DNA of 64,000 nucleotides from Streptomyces sp. GESEQ-4 (lineage in GTDB: Bacteria; Actinomycetota; Actinomycetes; Streptomycetales; Streptomycetaceae): assembly GCF_017948455.1 (NCBI RefSeq), contig NZ_JAFFSU010000020.1, forward strand, positions 1 through 64,000, given 5' to 3'. A model generated the notes under the pieces. It saw only the letters and a list, made by a program, of their open reading frames with translations. It had not been told where the DNA came from and did no database searches. The stretch's first letter is position 1. The number at the start of each line of letters is the position of its first letter. Position numbers and translations under genes: made by a program. Shown piece after piece: positions 8,954 to 16,890 of this stretch.

Positions 8954-9775
8954 GTGTCAGACATCAACACATCGACAGCCGCGCGCGCCTCCGACGCTGC
9001 CTCCCCGACGGACTTCCCACCCGACGTGGACCTCGGTCACGTCACTTCCAACTTCCGGCAGTACCTGATGGGATGGGGTGAGGCGGAGCGCGGCGAGGGC
9101 GATGCGGACTACTACCGCAGCGGGCTCGCCCAGCCTCAGTTCAACGGTGTGGTCCGCATGCGGGACCTCAACAGAGTCGGGTACGCGCTGGACGAGGCTC
9201 GTAAGCGACTCACTGGCGTTCCCTGGTGGTGGTGGGTGGGCCCCGACAGCCCTCAAGGCACGTCCACCGCTCTCGTCGATCACGGGGCAGTGGAGTTCGG
9301 CGCCCTTCCGCTGATGGTCCGCTCGCTCGACCGGGCGGCGAAGCAGGATGAGCCACCGATCGGCCTGCGGATCGAGAGGGTGGCAGATCCTGGCCGTCTG
9401 GCCGATCTCGTCCGTACCTACAGCGCTTCCATTGGTATCTCGTCCGACCTCCAGGACGACTTGGTACGGATCGAGGCACAGCGCCCGGACAACGCAGACA
9501 TGGTCAGGCTTGTCGCAGTGCTGGACGGCCAGGCCATCGGCACCACCGTGGTGATCACGGCGCACGGGGTCGCCGGCATCTTCCTCGTCCACGTCACCGA
9601 CACCCACCGCCGACTCGGCGTGGGCAGTGCTCTCACGGCGGCAGCCCTGCGCGTCGGACGGGAGCGCGGCATGAAGTGCGCCGCCCTCACGGCGAGCCCG
9701 GCCGGCGAGCTGCTGTATCGGCGCCTCGGTTTCGTTGCGGTCTCCGAGTACCGCCTCTTCACATTGCCTGCCTGA
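8954..9775 (+). CDS. GNAT family N-acetyltransferase
   Basis: 273 residues. The C-terminal half (about 130-270) is a GNAT fold with beta-4 (IFLVHVTDTH), the acetyl-CoA pyrophosphate loop RRLGVGSALTAAAL and a final helix/strand (LLYRRLGFVAVSEYRLFTL). The first 120 residues are not recognisable and probably form a degenerate GNAT-like N-domain. It transfers an acetyl group from acetyl-CoA to an unknown amine. The GTG at 8954 is preferred because GAGAG lies eight bases upstream; GTG 8945 is an alternative that adds three residues. No operon partner. Confidence 0.85.
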   Translation: MSDINTSTAARASDAASPTDFPPDVDLGHVTSNFRQYLMGWGEAERGEGDADYYRSGLAQPQFNGVVRMRDLNRVGYALDEARKRLTGVPWWWWVGPDSPQGTSTALVDHGAVEFGALPLMVRSLDRAAKQDEPPIGLRIERVADPGRLADLVRTYSASIGISSDLQDDLVRIEAQRPDNADMVRLVAVLDGQAIGTTVVITAHGVAGIFLVHVTDTHRRLGVGSALTAAALRVGRERGMKCAALTASPAGELLYRRLGFVAVSEYRLFTLPA

Positions 9776-9950
9776 CCAGCACCCGTGACTGGCCGTGTAG
9801 TGCATCAGGACTTCCTTGACCGTTTGTCGTCGCGAGACGCTCATCGGCACTTGGCCTCGCCCCGTGAGCCGCGAGCAACTGCCCTCCTTGCGCGGGGTCA
9901 GAACCACGAGCGGGCGCCTTCCCGCACCGGCAATGCCGACCGGAGCCATG

Positions 9951-10115
9951 CGGGTGCATCGACGCGTGAGCGACAGCGGAAGGATCATGGTCACCAGACA
10001 ACGCCTGAAGCTCGGCAAGAAGAACGCCGGCAAGCTGGTCACCGTCATCATCGGGGACACCCACTTCCGCATCCTCCACGAAGGCGAAGAGATCGCCGTC
10101 AAGGAGCGGAGGAAT
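9951..10115 (+). pseudogene. Transposase C-terminal relic (IS481/rve-like)
   Basis: A 55-codon coherent stretch within a longer open frame: RVHRRVSDSGRIMVTRQRLK, then LGKKNAGKLVTVIIGDTHFRI, LHEGEEIAVKERRN, quoted in parts. This resembles the C-terminal beta-barrel of DDE (rve) transposases of the IS481 type, where a G...V..QRL.LG..AGK.VTV.......I. pattern is usual. The catalytic part is absent. The flanks (9776-9950 and 10116-10320) hold nothing else I can name. Only the tail of an old element seems to remain, directly upstream of MarR copy B. Confidence 0.5.
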
Positions 10116-10322
10116 TCCGGGCCCCATCAGCAAGATCCGAGTAGTATCCAACGTGAGGACAGCCAGGAAGCGTCAAGCATGTCCCGAGAACCTCACAAAT
10201 CCGTAGCGCCCAGAGCAAGCAGGTTCAGAGAACTGCGGGTGCGGAACGGGCAGAGCTCGACGAACTTCCGGGTTTGCGGGCCAGGTCAGCACCCGTCCGG
10301 CGGAGCGGGCATGCGGCCCAGG

Positions 10323-10334
10323 TAGTCTGCTCAG
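10323..10334 (+). promoter_or_regulatory. Leaderless-type -10 element of MarR copy B
   Basis: TAGTCT at 10323..10328, then six bases, then the GTG start at 10335. The block TAGTCTGCTC plus GGTGACATCGG is shared with copy A on the opposite strand at 447..469 except for one base. No ribosome-binding site is present. Confidence 0.55.
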
Positions 10335-10787
10335 GTGACATCGGATGTTCCCTTGAACTCAACAGAGGATCGCCTCTGGCGTGCGCTGATGCGGGTCATG
10401 GTCGCGCTGCCCAAGGCGTTGGACGACGACCTCTTGAAGGCAACCGGGCTGACGATGTCCGAGTACGCGGTCCTGGTGCACCTTTCCGAAGCCGCGGAGT
10501 GCGAATTGCGTATGACCGATCTCGCCACGGCGACAGCACTGTCCGCCAGCCGTATTTCGCGAGTGGTGAATGCCATGCAGACGCGAGGCTGGGTGGAGAA
10601 GCGGCGTGATGCCCACGACGCCCGGGGAAGCGTGGCGACCCTGACGCCGGAAGGACGGCGGCGACTCGTGTCCGCTTATCCGACCAATCTTGCGAGTGCA
10701 CGCAGACGGGTCGTCGATCACCTCGACGAGAACTCGCTTCCCAGCCTCGCTGACCAGTTGGAGCGCCTCGCCGCTGAACTCGACTGA
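10335..10787 (+). CDS. MarR family transcriptional regulator (copy B)
   Basis: 150 residues, about 79 percent identical to copy A at 5..457 by manual count, with the same length and same N-terminal MTSDVPLN. Winged-helix core about residues 40-100 (recognition region SASRISRVVNAM, wing KRRDAHDARGS). The differences cluster at the C-terminal dimerisation helix, so the copies may have different partners or ligands. The GTG start is shared by both copies. Downstream on the opposite strand lie a small membrane ORF and a dehydrogenase/SDR pair, which are possible targets, but nothing proves this. Confidence 0.9.
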   Translation: MTSDVPLNSTEDRLWRALMRVMVALPKALDDDLLKATGLTMSEYAVLVHLSEAAECELRMTDLATATALSASRISRVVNAMQTRGWVEKRRDAHDARGSVATLTPEGRRRLVSAYPTNLASARRRVVDHLDENSLPSLADQLERLAAELD

Positions 10788-10895
10788 GCCGAAGGGCTGT
10801 TCTTGGCACTCGCGAGCCGACGCGCTCTCCGAGGCCGTCGTGCCCACTCATGATGGCGGCCTCATGGTTCCCGGACCCACCCGGCGCTGCACTGG

Positions 10896-11141
10896 CTAGT
10901 CTGCTCCCGGACGATGCGGCATCGCAGTCCTGGAGGAATCAGCCAACGCAAGACCGACGAGGCCGAGCACGGGCAGGACGGTCAGTTGCCAGAAGCCTGC
11001 ACCGCCCCAGCTGAGTTCATCAACCAGCTGCGCGACGGAGCCTCGCCCCAAGTGCCCGGGACGGACCGAGCGCTGCATGCCGGTGCCGCAGTTGGTGAAC
11101 AGGACGCCGCCGGCGAAGGAGCCCATGAGGAAGGCAAGCAC
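10896..11141 (-). CDS. Small putative membrane protein
   Basis: 81 residues from GTG 11141, with two hydrophobic segments (LAFLMGSFAGGVLF and WQLTVLPVLGLVGLALA) separated by a polar loop; ends PHRPGAD. No family recognised. The reading frame is open further upstream to about 11218 with plausible residues (TVGQEYQYV before the GTG), so the present start may be wrong or the 5' end may have been lost. It lies directly after the dehydrogenase on the same strand. It could be the remnant of a larger membrane protein. Confidence 0.4.
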   Translation of the reverse strand: MLAFLMGSFAGGVLFTNCGTGMQRSVRPGHLGRGSVAQLVDELSWGGAGFWQLTVLPVLGLVGLALADSSRTAMPHRPGAD

Positions 11142-11214
11142 GTACTGGTATTCCTGTCCGACGGTGGTGTGCGCCGTTCCACGGTTGGAGTCGTCGAGTG
11201 CTGCCGACGTGGCC

Positions 11215-12060
11215 TCACGCTCCGACGATGCCGGTGAGTTCGTCGAGTTCGCGTGCGCCGGAGGTCGCGCGATCTATCACGGGTGTCGCCTGGCTGCCAA
11301 GGTCTTCGACCGCTCCAGTGAACAACTGCATGTCGATGAGTTCCAGCGACTGCAGGTGCTGGACGTTGTCCGAGGTGATGGACGGACCGACCGCCTGCAG
11401 GGCGAAGCTGGCCGCGGACCCTGAGCGGAGTACGTCCAGCAGTGGCTGCACCGGCAGATCGAGCTTCTCGGCCAGCCGCAGCACGTCGACGGCGTTCTTG
11501 TGGTTCATCATCATCAGCGCGTTGTTGAAGAGCTTGGCGTACTGGCCGGCACCGGTCGCCCCTACGTGAATGACCGACTTCGAGAATGTCTCGAAAACCG
11601 GCGTCACACGCTCCACGGCCGATCGGTCACCGCCGACCATCGTGGTGAGCTGGCGGGCGACCGCGACGGCGTGTCCCCCGCTCACTGGAGCGTCCACGAC
11701 ATCAACGCCGTGGGCGGCGGCCAGCTGCGCGAGTTCGCGGGCGGCCTGCGGCAGACCGGTGCCATGATTGACCAGCACAGCGCCGTGGTGCATGTTCCGC
11801 AGCAGTCCGCCTCGGTCGGCGACCTCGATGGTGTCGGAATCCTCGCTCAGGCACAGTCCCACTACCTCGCTCGCAGCGGCGAGTTCGGCGACCGTCTCAT
11901 GCGCGGTGTGCGAGTAGCCGTCGAGCACTTTCAAGGACTGCGGACGACGGGCCCAGACATGGAGCGGGAAGCCGCCATCAGCGATCGCCTGAGCGATCGG
12001 TGCCCCTTGGTCGCCCAGGCCGATGAATCCGACTGCGGGCTTGATATTCACCTCGGACAT
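11215..12060 (-). CDS. NAD(P)-dependent 3-hydroxyisobutyrate dehydrogenase-like oxidoreductase
   Basis: 281 residues. Rossmann N-terminus with VGFIGLGDQGAPIAQAI (GxGxxG), the substrate motif region VDVVDAPVSGGHAVA, the catalytic-Lys helix GQYAKLFNNALMMMN, and a C-terminal all-helical dimerisation domain. This is the beta-hydroxyacid dehydrogenase / 6-phosphogluconate dehydrogenase superfamily; the natural hydroxyacid is unknown. ATG 12060 follows GGAGA. An SDR lies 75 bases upstream on the same strand, so the two may be co-transcribed. A decayed second copy of its C-terminus occurs at 6742..6850. Confidence 0.92.
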   Translation of the reverse strand: MSEVNIKPAVGFIGLGDQGAPIAQAIADGGFPLHVWARRPQSLKVLDGYSHTAHETVAELAAASEVVGLCLSEDSDTIEVADRGGLLRNMHHGAVLVNHGTGLPQAARELAQLAAAHGVDVVDAPVSGGHAVAVARQLTTMVGGDRSAVERVTPVFETFSKSVIHVGATGAGQYAKLFNNALMMMNHKNAVDVLRLAEKLDLPVQPLLDVLRSGSAASFALQAVGPSITSDNVQHLQSLELIDMQLFTGAVEDLGSQATPVIDRATSGARELDELTGIVGA

Positions 12061-12135
12061 GTACGTCTCCTTCCGGTGTGCCTTGTCGGTCCGGACCGGC
12101 GTCCGGAGGCGTGCCGGGGCGCCGGCACCGGGCAG

Positions 12136-12843
12136 CTACCAGGCGATGGTTCCCTTGGCGTCGAAGAACCCACCCGTGGGGCCGTCAGGGCCGACCTGCG
12201 CCATCCGAACGATGATCTCCGCCCCCTCCGCGACAGTCTGGTGACCGGCGTGGTGGTTGAGGTCGGTTGCGGTGAACCCCGGATCCACAGCGTTGATCCT
12301 CACGTCGGGGTAAGCCTTCGAGTACTGGACCGTGAGCATGTTGACCGCGGCCTTCGAAGACGGGTACGCGATGTCGGGATAGAAGTGTGCCGGCGAGTTC
12401 GGGTCCACAAGTTCACGCATGAGCGAAGCACCGCTGCTGACGTTGACCACGACAGGGGCGGCGGAACGCTGCAGCAGAGGAAGAAACGCATGGAGCATCC
12501 GGACCTGGCCGAACACATTCGTCTCGAATACGGTCCGCACCGAATCGGCGTTTACCTCAGCTGGGGGCACGAAACCGCCGTCCGCGGTTCGCGGTTCGAT
12601 CCCTGCGTTGTTGACCAGAATGTCGAGCCCGCCGTCGGCCTCGATGGCCTTGGCCGCCGCAGACACTGAGCCGTCGTCGGTGACATCGAGTTGGACGAAG
12701 CGCGCGCCCAACTGGTCTGCGGCTCCGCGGCCCCGTTCGAGGCTCCGGGCACCGACGTAGACCGTGTGACCTGCGGCCACGAGCTGGCGGGCGGTCTCGA
12801 ACCCGAGCCCCTTGTTCGCACCGGTGATGAGCGTTGTCGTCAT
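12136..12843 (-). CDS. Short-chain dehydrogenase/reductase
   Basis: 235-residue classical SDR. TGANKGLG coenzyme loop at residues 7-14, D of the second strand (QLDVTD), ILVNNAG, VVVNVSSGASL with catalytic Ser and YPSSKAAVN with the Tyr/Lys pair; PGFTATDLN after the sixth strand. The N-terminal TGxxxGxG followed by R residues (ARSLERG) suggests NADP preference. ATG 12843 is chosen because GGGAGAA precedes it and the protein starts as the family does; the frame open to 12984 has no support. It is divergent from the large LAL regulator 500 bases away, a likely regulator-target pair by position only. Confidence 0.92.
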   Translation of the reverse strand: MTTTLITGANKGLGFETARQLVAAGHTVYVGARSLERGRGAADQLGARFVQLDVTDDGSVSAAAKAIEADGGLDILVNNAGIEPRTADGGFVPPAEVNADSVRTVFETNVFGQVRMLHAFLPLLQRSAAPVVVNVSSGASLMRELVDPNSPAHFYPDIAYPSSKAAVNMLTVQYSKAYPDVRINAVDPGFTATDLNHHAGHQTVAEGAEIIVRMAQVGPDGPTGGFFDAKGTIAW

Positions 12844-13344
12844 GTCTTTGTTCTCCCGCCATACGAGATGAGAGGAATCAGCCGCGTGCACGCAGCGAAG
12901 AGGATCTCGCGCCGTCCTGCTCAGACACCTTCTCGAAATACGTGGAACACAAGAAGACCAGCGCCTGGTGAGGTCGCATTCCACTGAGCCTTGGGACGAT
13001 TGCAGTCCATGAGAACAGCCGCGACGCCAGGCCGCATTTCACGCGACGACGGCGACCCGTTGAGCACGGTCCAGATTCACCAGGGCCAGCCATCCGGTAA
13101 AGACCGGGTTTTCGAAAACGGTCGTCGAACCGAATTTCCGAAGCACGACGCAGGTCACGTGGTGAACGGTCTTGTCGCCGGTCATCGGGATCACAGCCCT
13201 TCGCCTGGAAGAGGTGTCGCCGCCGCGGGTTGAGAGCGGTTCGCTCCGGTATGTACCGCGTCCAGTGAAACACCGACCGTCTGCCGTCGACCCCGGGAAA
13301 ACCCCGGGGTCGCTCTCCCACGGGGGCGCCTGCTCCGTGCCACC
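12844..13344. other. Divergent 500-base intergenic region
   Basis: Lies between the SDR and the LAL regulator and must hold their promoters. A minus-strand frame ending near 13039 has a protein-like run (HHVTCVVLRKFGSTTVFENP) but no start, no ribosome site and no family I know; it may be a fragment. No inverted repeat of note was found. Confidence 0.35.
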
Positions 13345-16113
13345 ATGACTGCCATGCGCGAGAACGCTGTCGGTGTTGGTGCGCTGCTGGGTCGGCGACG
13401 CGAGCAGCAGATGCTGGCCGGGCTGCTGAGTGATGCCCGGGAAGGCCAGAGCGCGGTACTGGTCGTCCGCGGTGAAGCAGGCATCGGTAAGACGGCTCTG
13501 GTTACCGACATGCACAAGCAGGCGTCGGGCTTTCGCGTGATTCGCATCAGCGGTGCGGAATCCGAGATGGAGCTCGCCTACGCCGGCGTGCAGCAGGTCT
13601 GCGCCCCCCTCATGGCTCTGGCAGACCGGCTGCCCAAGCCACAGCGCAACGCCCTCGAAGTCGCGCTGGGACTCACCGAGGGTGATGCTCCGGACGGGCT
13701 CTTCGTCGGGCTGGCCGTCCTCACGCTGCTCGGGGAGGCGGGATCCGAGCGCCCGACGGTCTGCGTGATCGACGACGCGCAGTGGGTCGACCGCGCTTCC
13801 ATGCAGGCCCTTGGATTTGTGGCGCGGCGACTACTGGCCGAGCCGGTCATGATGGTCTTCGCCGTCCGTCAGCCAGCCGCCGAGCTGGCAGGTCTGCCCG
13901 AACTCCTGCTGCACGGGCTCGGCGATTCCGACGCCCGTGCTCTGCTCGCCGCGATGGTGCCCGGCCGGCTCAGCGACCGGATGCGGGAAAACATCATCGA
14001 GGAATCCGGTGGCAATCCGCTGGCCCTGCTCGAACTGCACCGCGCGCTCAGCCCGACGGAGCTCGCGGGCGGCTACGGCCTGGCCGAGGCGAGATCGACG
14101 GCGACGAGAGTCGAGGCGACGTTCAGCCGGCAGTTTCACGACCTGTCCGCGCCGACCCGCACCCTGCTGCTGATCGCCGCGGCGGAGCCGACCGGAGAAT
14201 CGTCCTGGCTGTGGAGGGCCGCCGATCGACTGGGCATCGGTGTCGAGGCCGCGGCACCGGCCGAAGCGGCCGGACTGATCTCCACCGTCGGCCGAGTCCG
14301 CTTCCGGCATCCACTCGTCCGGTCGGCGATCTATGGCAACGCATCACTGTCTGAACGGCGTCAGGTGCACGAGGCGCTGGCTCATGCGATCACGGATCCC
14401 CTGGCCGCCGACCACCGGGCGTGGCACCGTGCGCACGCGGCAGCCGCGCCGGACGAGCGGATCGCCGGCGAGCTGGTTCTCGCGGCCGGACGCGCCCGCG
14501 CTCGGGGTGGCGCGGCAGCCGCCGCCGCATTCCTGGCGTACGCCGTCGACGTGACACCGGATTCGAACCGCCGAGCGGAGCGAGCTCTTCAGGCCGCCCA
14601 GGCGAAGCTCGATGCGGGCGCACCGGATTCGGCAGCACAACTGCTCGCCGTCGCGGAGGAGGCGGCCGACGGCGCATCCATCGGCGTGCGTGTCAATCTG
14701 GTGAGGGCGAAACTGGCGTTCACCGCCAGCCGCGGCCGCGACGCACCGCCACTGCTGCTGGCCGCCGCCAGACAGCTGGAGGTGATCGACCCCGGCTTGG
14801 CCCGCGAAACCTACCTCGAGGCCCTGATGTCCGCCATCATCGTGGGCCGGCTCTCCGTGGGTGAACTGAGCTCCCCTGCCCATATCGCCGACGCGGCAAG
14901 ACATGCACCTCGCCCCGCCGGTCCGCCCAAGGCCGTCGACATGTTGCTGGACGGACTCATCGTGCGGTTGACGGAAGGGCACGTCGCGGCGGCGCCCACA
15001 CTGAGGAGCGCAATCGACGAGTACGTACGCGAGCAGAGAGCAGGTACAGCGGACCCCCGGTGGCACGACATCACCAACCGAGTGTGCCTGGACCTGTTCG
15101 ACCAGGACACCTACAACATGCTCTCCGCGCGTCAGCTCGAAATGCTGCGCAGGACAGCGTCGTTGACGCTGCTACCGGTTGCGCTGACCACCCAGGCCGG
15201 CGTCCATGTGCAATTGGGAGAGTTCGGGCAGGCAGCTGCCCTGCTCGAGGAGGCCGAGGTCATCCGCACGGCGACCGGCGCTCCTGCGCAACGCTATATC
15301 GAGCCGTACCTCGCGGCCTACCGAGGGCAGCAACAGCTGACTCTTGATCTCGTGCGAGAGTCGATCGACGGCGCGACCGAGCGTGGCGAGGGTTTCGCCA
15401 TCCACGTGGCGCTGTACGCGGCGGCGATTCTGAACAACGGTCTGGGGCACTATGACGAGGCACTGAGCAACTGCCGATCCGCCCTTCAGTACGACGACAT
15501 CGGGATCAGTCTGTATGCGCTGACCGAGATGGTGGAGGCGGCCGCGCGAAGCGGCCGAACGTCAATCGCCACCGACGCACTTACCCGGCTGGCGGAACGA
15601 GCAGGCCCCATCACAACGGACTCCGCAGTCGGGATTCTTGCCCGGTCCAGGGCGCTCGCCGAAGCCGGCCCGTCCGCCGAGGACGAATACCTCACAGCCA
15701 TCACTCATCTGGAACGCAGCCGCCCTCAGGTCGTCTATCTGGCGCGCACCCACCTCGTCTACGGCGAGTGGTTGCGGCGCGCCGACCGTCGAACCGATGC
15801 CCGGGCCGAACTTCGGATCGCGTACGACATGTTCAGCCAGATGGGCGCCGAAGGATTCGCCGCGCGGGCCGGCCGCGAACTGCAAGCCGCCGGGGAGAAA
15901 GTTCACCCTCAGACCACGGGTGTGACCACAGACCTCACACCGCAGGAGATCCACATCACCCGGCTCGCTCGCGAGGGTTACACCAATCCCGAGATCGGCG
16001 CGCAGCTGTTCATCAGTCCCCGCACGGTCGAATGGCATCTGGGCAACATCTTCGCCAAGCTGGGCGTCAGCTCCCGTAGAGAGCTGAGGAGGCTGGCACT
16101 CGAGCTGTCGTAG
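13345..16113 (+). CDS. LAL-type LuxR family ATP-binding regulator
   Basis: 922-residue large ATP-binding LuxR regulator. An N-terminal AAA/NTPase module (about 10-330) has Walker A GEAGIGKTAL (near residue 43) and Walker B VCVIDDAQWVD; the middle (about 340-830) is a TPR-like alpha-helical array; the C-terminal LuxR helix-turn-helix (about 855-915) reads LTPQEIHITRLAREGYTNPE, then SPRTVEWHLGNIFAKLGV. Such proteins are transcriptional activators needing ATP binding, often of antibiotic clusters or carbon-source genes. ATG 13345 or 13354 could start it; no strong ribosome site discriminates. It is divergent from the SDR/dehydrogenase pair, the nearest candidate targets. Confidence 0.95.
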   Translation: MTAMRENAVGVGALLGRRREQQMLAGLLSDAREGQSAVLVVRGEAGIGKTALVTDMHKQASGFRVIRISGAESEMELAYAGVQQVCAPLMALADRLPKPQRNALEVALGLTEGDAPDGLFVGLAVLTLLGEAGSERPTVCVIDDAQWVDRASMQALGFVARRLLAEPVMMVFAVRQPAAELAGLPELLLHGLGDSDARALLAAMVPGRLSDRMRENIIEESGGNPLALLELHRALSPTELAGGYGLAEARSTATRVEATFSRQFHDLSAPTRTLLLIAAAEPTGESSWLWRAADRLGIGVEAAAPAEAAGLISTVGRVRFRHPLVRSAIYGNASLSERRQVHEALAHAITDPLAADHRAWHRAHAAAAPDERIAGELVLAAGRARARGGAAAAAAFLAYAVDVTPDSNRRAERALQAAQAKLDAGAPDSAAQLLAVAEEAADGASIGVRVNLVRAKLAFTASRGRDAPPLLLAAARQLEVIDPGLARETYLEALMSAIIVGRLSVGELSSPAHIADAARHAPRPAGPPKAVDMLLDGLIVRLTEGHVAAAPTLRSAIDEYVREQRAGTADPRWHDITNRVCLDLFDQDTYNMLSARQLEMLRRTASLTLLPVALTTQAGVHVQLGEFGQAAALLEEAEVIRTATGAPAQRYIEPYLAAYRGQQQLTLDLVRESIDGATERGEGFAIHVALYAAAILNNGLGHYDEALSNCRSALQYDDIGISLYALTEMVEAAARSGRTSIATDALTRLAERAGPITTDSAVGILARSRALAEAGPSAEDEYLTAITHLERSRPQVVYLARTHLVYGEWLRRADRRTDARAELRIAYDMFSQMGAEGFAARAGRELQAAGEKVHPQTTGVTTDLTPQEIHITRLAREGYTNPEIGAQLFISPRTVEWHLGNIFAKLGVSSRRELRRLALELS

Positions 16114-16161
16114 CTGTGCCAACCGGACGCGCGGTTCGATCTGGGACCACCGGGCGGCTGA

Positions 16162-16289
16162 TCAGGACGTCGGCACCCAGTAACGACGCTTGTCACCGGC
16201 CCTGTCGATGAACTGGCCGCCGGTCGTCTCGATCACGCGCTGGGAGGCGGTATTCGTCTCGTCGCAGGTCAAGAGGGCCTGCGTGATGG
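16162..16289 (-). pseudogene. C-terminal fragment of a GNAT acetyltransferase
   Basis: The minus strand reads LLTCDETNTASQRVIETTGG, then QFIDRAGDKRRYWVPTS and a stop at 16162..16164. The TCDE.N.AS..VIE..GG run followed by K.RYWV is the usual end of many GNAT acetyltransferases. No upstream half is present: a second, different acetyltransferase relic begins its end ten bases away. Confidence 0.7.
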
Positions 16290-16299
16290 ATCGGGAAGC

Positions 16300-16819
16300 T
16301 CAGTCTCCTCGGATGCGGGCATGCAGATGCAGGTCGTGTCGGCCATCGTCATGCACGGCGGCGCTGCATTTGGTGCCTTCCAGGAGATAACCGGACTGGG
16401 TGGCGACCCTGCACGAAGCCTGATTGCGGGTGGAGTGGTCCAGCTCCAGACGGTGGAAGCCGATCTCGTTCAGTGCCCAGGCGGTGAGCGCCCCGAGGCC
16501 GTGCGAGGTGACGCCGGCGCTGCGGGCGGCCGGGAGTACCCAGTAGTCCACGCCGGCTATGCCGTCGTCGAAGTCCAGGCCGCGTAGCGCCGTCCGGCCG
16601 AGTACCTGGTCGCCGTCGCGGGTGATCGCTCAGTGGCTGGCCTTCTCACGCTTCCAATCCTGGCGGTGTGCGTCGAACCATTCCCGGACCTGGGCCTCGG
16701 AGGAGGGTCGGCGCGTGTGCCAGCGGCGGATCTCGTCACCCTGACAAGCAGACAGGAACGCTGGTGCATCGGGCTTCTTCCCAGGGGCGCAACAGCAAGC
16801 TCCCGGTGGCGGGGAGCAC
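16300..16819 (-). pseudogene. GNAT acetyltransferase with frameshift and premature stop
   Basis: Pieces join into a 172-residue RimJ/RimL-like acetyltransferase: LPATGSLLLRPWEEA from GTG 16819, a +1 C insertion at about 16775, then DAPAFLSACQGDEIRRWHTR, KREKASH, a TGA at about 16635 where a Trp codon is expected, AITRDGDQVLGRTALRGL, VDYWVLPAARSAGVTS, ALNEIGFHRLELDHSTRN, SCRVATQSGYLLEGT and end GD. The body is otherwise well preserved, so inactivation is recent. No intact copy is in the window. Confidence 0.8.
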
Positions 16820-16890
16820 GGGTTGAGGGGAGCCACCGAGCAAACCGGAGGCAATGACGGGTGGCGTCGACAGGGGCGGGAAGTTGTGTG

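Noticed and set aside
13039..13515. A minus-strand frame before and within the LAL gene start
   Set aside because: Some protein-like residues but no family, no start context, and it overlaps the well-supported LAL gene.
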